Of a stretch of 64,000 nucleotides of DNA, positions 61,001 to 64,000 are shown piece after piece; position 1 is the first letter of the stretch; each line of letters begins with the position of its first letter. Below the pieces are notes generated by a model. That model did not search any database. It saw only the letters and a list, made by a program, of their open reading frames with translations, and was not told the DNA's origin. This DNA is from Rhineura floridana (taxonomy: Eukaryota > Chordata > Lepidosauria > Squamata > Rhineuridae), in assembly GCF_030035675.1 (NCBI RefSeq), contig NC_084497.1, forward strand, positions 28,319,955 to 28,383,954. Reading direction: 5' to 3'. Position numbers and translations under genes: made by a program.

Positions 61001-61291
61001 CACGTGACTTCCCCCAAAGAATTATGGGAACTCTGGCCCTGCCCACTGTCGACATGCGGCCCCTGGAAGGAGGGAATGTGGCTCTTGGGCTGACAAAGGT
61101 TCCCCACCTCTGGAGCAGATACATAACAGCTTAATTTTTAACAGAAAAGGTCTGGGATTTTTAGGCTGCTTGGCTTCTGTGCTGGTTCTGATTTCTTCCC
61201 TTCCAGGGCAAACGGCCGGTTACCTTGATTGGTTTCAGTCTTGGCGCCCGAGTCATCTACTGTTGCCTCCAGGAGATGGCCAAGGAGGAAG
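46059..61291 (+). CDS. TMCO4: TMCO4, transmembrane and coiled-coil protein 4 (3' end beyond window)
   Basis: Coding exons: 46059-46240, 47201-47375, 49872-49899 (28-nt microexon), 51061-51193, 52966-53063, 53812-53955, 57488-57607, 59264-59428, 60769-60905 and 61207-61291, all phase-consistent (1267 nt, about 422 residues of roughly 630). The intron after 47375 has a GC donor (CAG|GCAAGC). The start is in good context (AAAATGG) and FAYAALCAVSLASLFPE aligns with human FAYAALCGISLSQLFPE. Next come a Glu-rich then Lys/Arg-rich coiled-coil stretch (about LKEEEEQESE, RRKKEKKKRLKR) and Gly/Ala-rich membrane segments (YLLIGLATVGGGTVIG through LFGAAGAGLTG). The conserved body includes KKRVGAIEEF, SREQYCLAWE and VIDNPWGVCLHRSAEVGKHL. 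LIGFSLGARVIY carries the GxSxG nucleophile elbow of the DUF726/alpha-beta-hydrolase fold. The remaining exons (human DVILLGAPVEG onward) are not in 61292-64000. Function poorly known. Confidence 0.95.
46325..46445. mobile_element. short fold-back element
   Basis: GTTGCCAGCATGGTGCCTTT, ACAGTCCACAACTCCCATGT and GGAGGGCACCACGGGTGGG. Confidence 0.5.
46590..46740 (+). mobile_element. tRNA-derived SINE, truncated head
   Basis: GGCATCTCTGGGTAGAGCTG, GAGAGCTGCTGCCAGTCTGT, ACTGAGGTAGATGGTCTAAG. Confidence 0.6.
46745..46945 (+). mobile_element. tRNA-derived SINE, near full length
   Basis: CCATAGATCAGTGATAGAGC head, GGTCTCCGGTTCAATCCCCA, GCTGCTGCCGGTCAGTGTAG, ending GACTCAGTATATAAGGCAGC. Confidence 0.8.
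47545..47765. mobile_element. hAT-like non-autonomous element, partial
   Basis: GTAGAAACGAGCTGCTGTAA, GGCATGTGGCCCCCGGCAAG, CTGGGAAACGTTTTCTCCAC; same family as 6612-6956. Confidence 0.55.
47780..48065 (-). mobile_element. CR1/L3-like LINE 3' region
   Basis: Antisense: TTTTTCAATTGTTCCTCAGA, GCTGCCCTTCTCTGGACATG, and AGAACTGGACACAGCCCTCC, the conserved 3' UTR of CR1-group elements. Confidence 0.7.
48070..48520. mobile_element. two fold-back elements with tandem arm units between
   Basis: Fold-backs at about 48088-48225 and 48380-48515 (CTGTGGCCCTCCAGATGTTG and CAACAACATCTGGAGGGC). Between them the unit GACCATCACTTGCCTTTACT / GCCCCTGCTACCCTCCATCA repeats about three times (48228-48360). Confidence 0.7.
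48930..49130 (+). mobile_element. CR1/L3-like 3' fragment
   Basis: AGAACCTCCATCTTCAGAGG, CCTCTGGCTGGCCGTCATTA, GCTGAAGTAGATGG. Confidence 0.55.
49275..49590 (-). mobile_element. CR1/L3-like 3' region
   Basis: AGAGCCCTGCTAGGTCAGGC, ACCCTGTTCTCACAGTGGCC, ATTTGTTTAACCCCCTTTTA, CCATCCAAGTTGGTGGCCAT. Confidence 0.7.
49595..49690. mobile_element. short palindromic repeat (TCTACTCTGAGTAGG family)
   Basis: CTCAGCGTAGACCCATTGAA and ATTAATTTCAGTGGGTCTGC. Confidence 0.55.
50330..50700 (-). mobile_element. L2-like LINE 3' region
   Basis: Antisense A-rich 3' UTR, then AAGATAGCAGAGATGGCGCC and GGGGCCGCCACACTAAAGGT, the same block as in 62475-62880. Confidence 0.55.
50690..50830. mobile_element. hAT-like fragment
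   Basis: CAATCACCTGATGACGTTGT followed by its inverted partner ACATCAGGTGACC; relates to 39640-40100. Confidence 0.4.
51417..51855 (+). mobile_element. tRNA-derived SINE, split by a hAT-like element
   Basis: Head and body to about 51553 (ACCTGCTTGGCATGCAGAAG, CGCTGCCAGTCAGTGTAGAC), hAT-like insert, then ACCAAGCTAGATGGAACAAT and GATCTGACTCAGTGG. Confidence 0.65.
51554..51798. mobile_element. hAT-like non-autonomous element
   Basis: CAGCGGTTCCCAAATGTTTT at the left and CACAACTAGGGAACCTTTG at the right are imperfect inverted ends; inside are GGATCACTTG and GGACCACGTGGTCCGC motifs. Confidence 0.65.
51860..51985 (+). mobile_element. tRNA-derived SINE
   Basis: GCATAGCTCAGTGGTAGAGC (intact A-box), GCAGGTTCGATCCCTGGCAT (intact B-box), then TCCAGTTAGAAGGATC. 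Confidence 0.75.
52190..52435 (+). mobile_element. MIR-like CORE-SINE
   Basis: tRNA-like CCGAGTTCGAATTTTGCCTG, then TCTCGCTAGATGACTTTAGG, GTAATAATACAGGTCTACCT and AGAAGTGCTTCAAACATCC, the order of a MIR element. Confidence 0.6.
53105..53345. mobile_element. fold-back element plus two arm units
   Basis: Fold-back about 53108-53240, then GGCAGAGTTGTGATGGAGGT / GGCAAGTGATGGTCAG and a second unit GCTAGGGGCAGTAAAGGCAA (53248-53345). Confidence 0.65.
53355..53795. mobile_element. hAT-like non-autonomous element
   Basis: GGTGGGGAAGCATTTTCCAG, AGGACCACGTTCCCTTCATT, and GCTGGAGGGCTTTGGCCCGG; ends just before TMCO4 exon 53812. Confidence 0.55.
54120..54300 (+). mobile_element. tRNA-derived SINE
   Basis: GTAACTTGGTGGCAGAGCGC, GGTTCAGCCCCCAACAGCAT, CGCTGCCAGTCAGTGTAGAC. 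Confidence 0.7.
54310..54450 (+). mobile_element. tRNA-derived SINE
   Basis: GGCTGCATCTCAGTGGCATC, GGGTTCAACCCCCAATGACA, GCGCCAATCAGTGTTGAA. Confidence 0.65.
54500..54690 (+). mobile_element. CR1/L3-like 3' fragment
   Basis: GGTTGCGGGCTTCCCTTTGG, GGAGGCTGGACTAGATCTGG, GGCCTGATCCTGCAGC. Confidence 0.6.
55160..55335 (+). mobile_element. tRNA-derived SINE
   Basis: CAGAAGGTTCCAGGTTCGCT, CTGCTGCCAGTCAGAGTGGA, CTGACTCAGTGTAAGGCTGC. Confidence 0.7.
55795..56130. mobile_element. fold-back elements with two tandem arm units
   Basis: Fold-back about 55798-55925, then GAGTTGTGATGGAGGTAGCT / GGGGCAGTAAAGGCAAGTGA twice in tandem (55938-56065, about 62-base period), then half a fold-back. Confidence 0.75.
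56430..56700 (-). mobile_element. CR1/L3-like 3' region
   Basis: GCTGCTGCTGGATCAGGCCA, CACCCTGTTCTGACAGTGGC, AGCAACTGGTATGCCCAGGT. Confidence 0.65.
57060..57484 (-). mobile_element. unnamed interspersed element, about 400 bp (copy 2)
   Basis: The reverse complement starts TAGGGACGAGGGCGAAATTT and runs through GAATTTTGCGATGCAGTCCT and AAAATGTGTACATGAGTCAA, parallel to 34775-35165. Its outer end stops 3-5 bases before TMCO4 exon 57488. Confidence 0.6.
58655..59165. mobile_element. hAT-like element with an inserted palindromic repeat
   Basis: GGGCTGGGGGAACCTTGGCT, GATGCGGCCCTCCAGCCCTC at the left; GAATGCGGCCCCAGGAAGCT, GGCTGGAAAAGGGTTCCCTA at the right. A TCTACTCTGCATGG-family palindrome (58895-59005) lies inside. 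Confidence 0.65.
59590..59895 (+). mobile_element. L2-like LINE 3' end
   Basis: TTATGGAACAATCTCCCTGA, TCTTTCCGGCGCCAGGTTAA, AGAGAGCTTCGGCTATGGGG shortened tail AATAAATAAATAAAT. Confidence 0.75.
59935..60115 (+). mobile_element. tRNA-derived SINE, near full length
   Basis: GAGTAGCTCAGTGGCAGAGC, CCCAAGTTCAATCCCCAAAT, CGCTGCCGGTCAGTGTAGAC, ending CAGCATAAGGCAGG. Confidence 0.8.
60120..60260 (-). mobile_element. CR1-like LINE 3' end
   Basis: ATCATAGAGTTGGAAGGGGC, CCATCGAGTCCATCCCCCTG: the antisense CR1 terminus. Confidence 0.6.
60285..60435. mobile_element. short fold-back element
   Basis: TTTGGCCCTCCAGATGTTGT, CCAGCAGGGGCCAATAGTCA and GGCTCCACTTGGGAACCCTA. Confidence 0.55.
60955..61115. mobile_element. 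MITE half joined to a hAT-like fragment
   Basis: CACATTTAAAGCACGTGACT / CCCAAAGAATTATGGGAACT, then CCCTGCCCACTGTCGACATG and GGCTGACAAAGGTTCCCCAC. Confidence 0.5.
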
Positions 61292-61344
61292 GTATGCAGT
61301 GGGGGGGGGGAGAGGAAGTCAGATTTCTTCCTTTCTTTTAAAAT

Positions 61345-61575
61345 TGGTGGCAGCTCAATGGGAAGAGCACCTGCTATGCATGTAGAAGGCTCCAGGTTCA
61401 GTCCTTGTCAACTCCCAGTTAAAAGGGACCTTGGAGACCAGAAGGGAACTGCTTTAGAGAGCCAGACAATCCAATGCTATGGCTCGGTACAAGGCATATT
61501 TTTGCAGGAGGGGCGAAGCTCAGTGGTTAGAGCAGTAGATTCCGTGGTCTAATCCCCGGCATCTCCCAGTTTAAA
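61345..61575 (+). mobile_element. two tRNA-derived SINE copies, partial
   Basis: GGCAGCTCAATGGGAAGAGC, CTCCAGGTTCAGTCCTTGTC; then GGGCGAAGCTCAGTGGTTAG, GGTCTAATCCCCGGCATCTC. Confidence 0.6.
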
Positions 61576-61939
61576 GAAGATCTTAAGGAGAGCTCGTTTG
61601 GGATGTTCTGGCTAGGAATCTCGTTCAGCTTTCCCGCTGGACTTCTGTGGATAGCTAACAAAGCAGGCTTTGGGGGGGGGATGTGAGTGCCTGCCTGTCA
61701 TATCCTGACAAAGTAGAGCCCAAAGCAGGTGCTATATTTGGAGCTTCCAGGCAGGAACTTGTCAGGAGCTAGCAGGGCAGGCAGAGTCCGCCTCCTTCAG
61801 ATCCATAACCCACCTGGGGTGCTGCTTGTGGGGAGAACACCCTGGTTGCTCTGGGGAATCCAGCTTGGGGGGGTGCTTCCCCTGCCGAGGGCCCCCCAAT
61901 TCAGGGGTCTCTGGTTCCTGGCTGTTCGGGTTGCTTGCT

Positions 61940-62060
61940 TTTATTAAACATTTTTAAACATCAGTCCCCCTGAACTGTTTAACTGTTTTTAATGTTGAAT
62001 TGTAAATGGTTGTAACACTGGGACTTGCTGTTGGAAGGTGAGTAATACATTTAAGAAGAA
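61940..62060 (+). mobile_element. L2-like LINE 3' tail
   Basis: TTAACTGTTTTTAATGTTGA, GTTGGAAGGTGAGTAATACA. Confidence 0.4.
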
Positions 62061-62475
62061 GAACGTAAGGAAAGCCTTGCAGCTGGATCACGCCAAAGGG
62101 GCCCCCCTCTAGTCCAGCGTCCTGTTCTCACAGTGGCCAATCAGATGCCCCAAAAGGAAGCCCCAAAACGGGACCTGAGCACAACGGCTACTCTTCCCTC
62201 TATAGGATTTCCAGCAAATGGTATTCAGAAGCAGACTGCCTCCAACAATGGAGGTAGTACATAGCCCATTGTGGCTAGTAGCCGCTGACAGCCTTAACCT
62301 CCACAAATTTGTCTAATCCTCTTTTAAAGCCATCCAAGTTGGTGGCCGTCACTGCTTCTCGTGAGCACGAATTCCATAGTTTTGCCATGCACTTTGTGAA
62401 GAAGTACTTCCTTTTGTCTGTCCTGAATCCAACATTCCACTTTGTTGGATGTCCATGAGTTCTAATGCAAGTCAT
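62060..62475 (-). mobile_element. CR1/L3-like 3' region, the longest copy here
   Basis: CTTGCAGCTGGATCACGCCA, CCAGCGTCCTGTTCTCACAG, CCATCCAAGTTGGTGGCCGT, AAGTACTTCCTTTTGTCTGT. Confidence 0.7.
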
Positions 62476-62880
62476 ATTAACAACTCTGATAATAAATAAT
62501 AAACTGTTATTATTGTCATCTCGAAACAATCTCAACCATTAAAAATGTCAACCATTAAAACAATTCTATCCGTAAAAACAGTTTCAAATCTATTACAGAC
62601 TAGGAGTAAAAAATAAAAAAACTCCACTTGAAAGGCTTGTTGCAAAAGAGGGAAGGTCTTCAGCAAGTGCCAAAAAGACAATAGAGATGGTGCTTGTTCT
62701 GCTATGTAACGGGTGGGAGTGCCAAAGGGTCGGTGCCACCACACTAAAGGCCTGATTCCTGTATCATATGGAACGGACCTCCCGAGAAAGATGGGTATGT
62801 GCAGGATGCCCTCTCATGCAGAGCGCAGTGAACGATGTATATAATGGGTGAGACGATCTTTTAAGCGGAAGCACCTTCTG
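62475..62880 (-). mobile_element. L2-like LINE 3' region
   Basis: GTGCCAAAAAGACAATAGAG, GGGTCGGTGCCACCACACTA, CGGACCTCCCGAGAAAGATG. Confidence 0.55.
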
Positions 62881-63117
62881 GCTACCACACTGGAGTCGTC
62901 ACCTTCCTTCCTTCCTCAAACAATCATGGCGTCAGGCTGGCGAGCGACGCATCCAAGTCTCCCTCATCTCCGTGCTGCTTTTTAAATTTTTCCTTAAAAG
63001 CCACTGTTCTGGTCTGCTGTTATGTTCCCCCCCCCAGGCAGTTTCTTTTATTTACCTTGCCAAACCATCTGTCAGCTGTTATTACAAGCCCTGATCTCCG
63101 TATTAACAGTATTAATA

Positions 63118-63119
63118 GT

Positions 63120-63156
<37 letters not shown>

Positions 63157-63158
63157 GC
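63118..63158 (+). repeat. (TC)n microsatellite
   Basis: About 20 CT units with one TTT break. Confidence 0.95.
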
Positions 63159-63494
63159 TTTCCCCCTATTTACCTTAGTGACAAAAAGGAATTGAGTCGT
63201 CACGATCGCTTAATAAGAGAAATGAGTTGAGTCATTAGGGCTGATGCTGTTTTCTCTCTGCATATCCCCCCCCTTCTTCCTTCACACAGACATTTACATT
63301 GGGACAAATTGTACCAATTAATATAATGAGAGAGAGCGAGAGAGCGCGACGTGGCCAAAACACCACGATCCTTCTGGCTGCTGTGTTCAGATTGTTGTGT
63401 GGGGCTCCGTGGGGCTCCAGGCTGCTCTGTGTCCTCACTTTCTCATGCCTGGTCTCACAGCCTCCAGATCTCCTGTCCTGTCAACTGAATCCTG

Positions 63495-63530
63495 TGATTA
63501 TAATTAATAATAATAATAATAATAATAATT
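63495..63530 (+). repeat. (ATA)n microsatellite
   Basis: ATTAATAATAATAATAATAA continuing to 63530. Confidence 0.9.
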
Positions 63531-63900
63531 TATATCCTGCCCTTCCTTCCGGAAGAGCCCACACAAAGTAATTTTAACAACAACGAAAAAGCATTCTAAA
63601 AACAGTTGCAAATAAAAAAACTTCCCCCCCCAAAAAACCAGTTGCAGATAAAAACATTCTGTCCAGTGATATCTAGCTTGCCAGGAACAGTCCATCAAAT
63701 GCCTGGGTAAACAGGAATGTTTTCAGATTCCTCCTAAAAGTCATTAATGTTGGATACAGTCGCACCTCACTGGGGAGGGCATTCCACAAACAGGAAGCCA
63801 CCACTGAAAAGACCCTGTCATGGGTCAGCACCAACCGAGCAGTTGCCTGTCGAGGCACCACCTCACTGGCTGATCATAGGGTCCGAGATGGCTCTTTTTT
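63530..63900 (-). mobile_element. L2-like LINE 3' end
   Basis: The reverse strand codes VVASCLWNALPSEVRL, then TFRRNLKTFLF, the L2-type C-terminal block, followed by an A/T-rich 3' UTR. Confidence 0.65.
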
Positions 63901-64000
63901 AGGTGAGAAGTCCCCATGCCCACTACGCCAATTGTCACAGGTACGTTGGAAGCTGCCTTTGGCCAGATAGGCGACACATAAATTAAATTATTATTATTAT

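Larger units (their letters stand above)
61292..64000 (+). other. TMCO4: TMCO4 intron continuing off the window
   Basis: No further TMCO4 exon seen; the sequence is repeats and low-complexity DNA. 61576-61940 and 62881-63117 hold nothing I can name. Confidence 0.6.

Noticed and set aside
60432-61124. 230-codon minus-strand frame
   Set aside because: Antisense to TMCO4 exon 60769-60905 and flanking repeats; no recognisable domain.

Overview
The window is vertebrate nuclear DNA, most likely from a squamate reptile and probably a lizard. Two things support this. First, it holds long split genes with GT-AG introns and clear vertebrate orthologues. Second, its repeats mix several tRNA-derived SINE families (including Sauria-SINE-like copies), BovB/RTE, CR1/L3-like, L2-like and L1 LINEs, 5S-rRNA-derived SINEs, a MIR-like CORE-SINE and many short palindromic or hAT-like DNA transposons. 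I do not name a species. The gene density and gene content would fit a microchromosome equivalent to the human 1p36 region; that is inference. I saw no LTR element, CRISPR array or bacterial-type operon.

Layout, all genes on the + strand. Positions 1-600 look like the 3' UTR end of an upstream gene, which by synteny would be MFN2. MIIP follows (CpG-rich promoter about 640-960, coding exons 3349-12085, 475 codons, all splice phases consistent). Next is an unrecognised two-exon gene (13045-14002) coding for a 147-residue, cysteine-rich protein with a signal peptide. TNFRSF8 (CD30) follows (coding 18595-34554). Its signal exon, cysteine-rich exons, transmembrane exon and TRAF-binding tail are clear, but the exon for the first half of CRD1 was not found. 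RNF186 is a single-exon membrane RING E3 gene (36704-37615) with a TATA-like box and an HNF1-like site upstream. TMCO4 begins with a CpG-rich non-coding first exon (about 40560-40974). Ten of its coding exons lie at 46059-61291, and the gene runs off the right edge.

In human, MIIP-TNFRSF8 and RNF186-TMCO4 are two neighbourhoods several megabases apart on 1p36. Here they are joined, with only about 2 kb between the CD30 stop codon and RNF186, so the window contains a synteny junction. The genes do not form one pathway: MIIP is a cytosolic migration/invasion regulator, CD30 a lymphoid TNF receptor, RNF186 a gut-type ER ubiquitin ligase and TMCO4 a membrane protein with a hydrolase-like domain.

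Introns and intergenic DNA are crowded with repeats, many nested inside one another. They are listed individually with approximate limits. The observations most worth following are the unknown small secreted-protein gene, the synteny junction, a GC-AG intron in TMCO4, a transposon end that appears to supply the polypyrimidine tract of a TMCO4 exon, a perfect 20-bp target-site duplication around an L1 just upstream of RNF186, and 5S-SINEs inserted twice into tRNA-SINEs.
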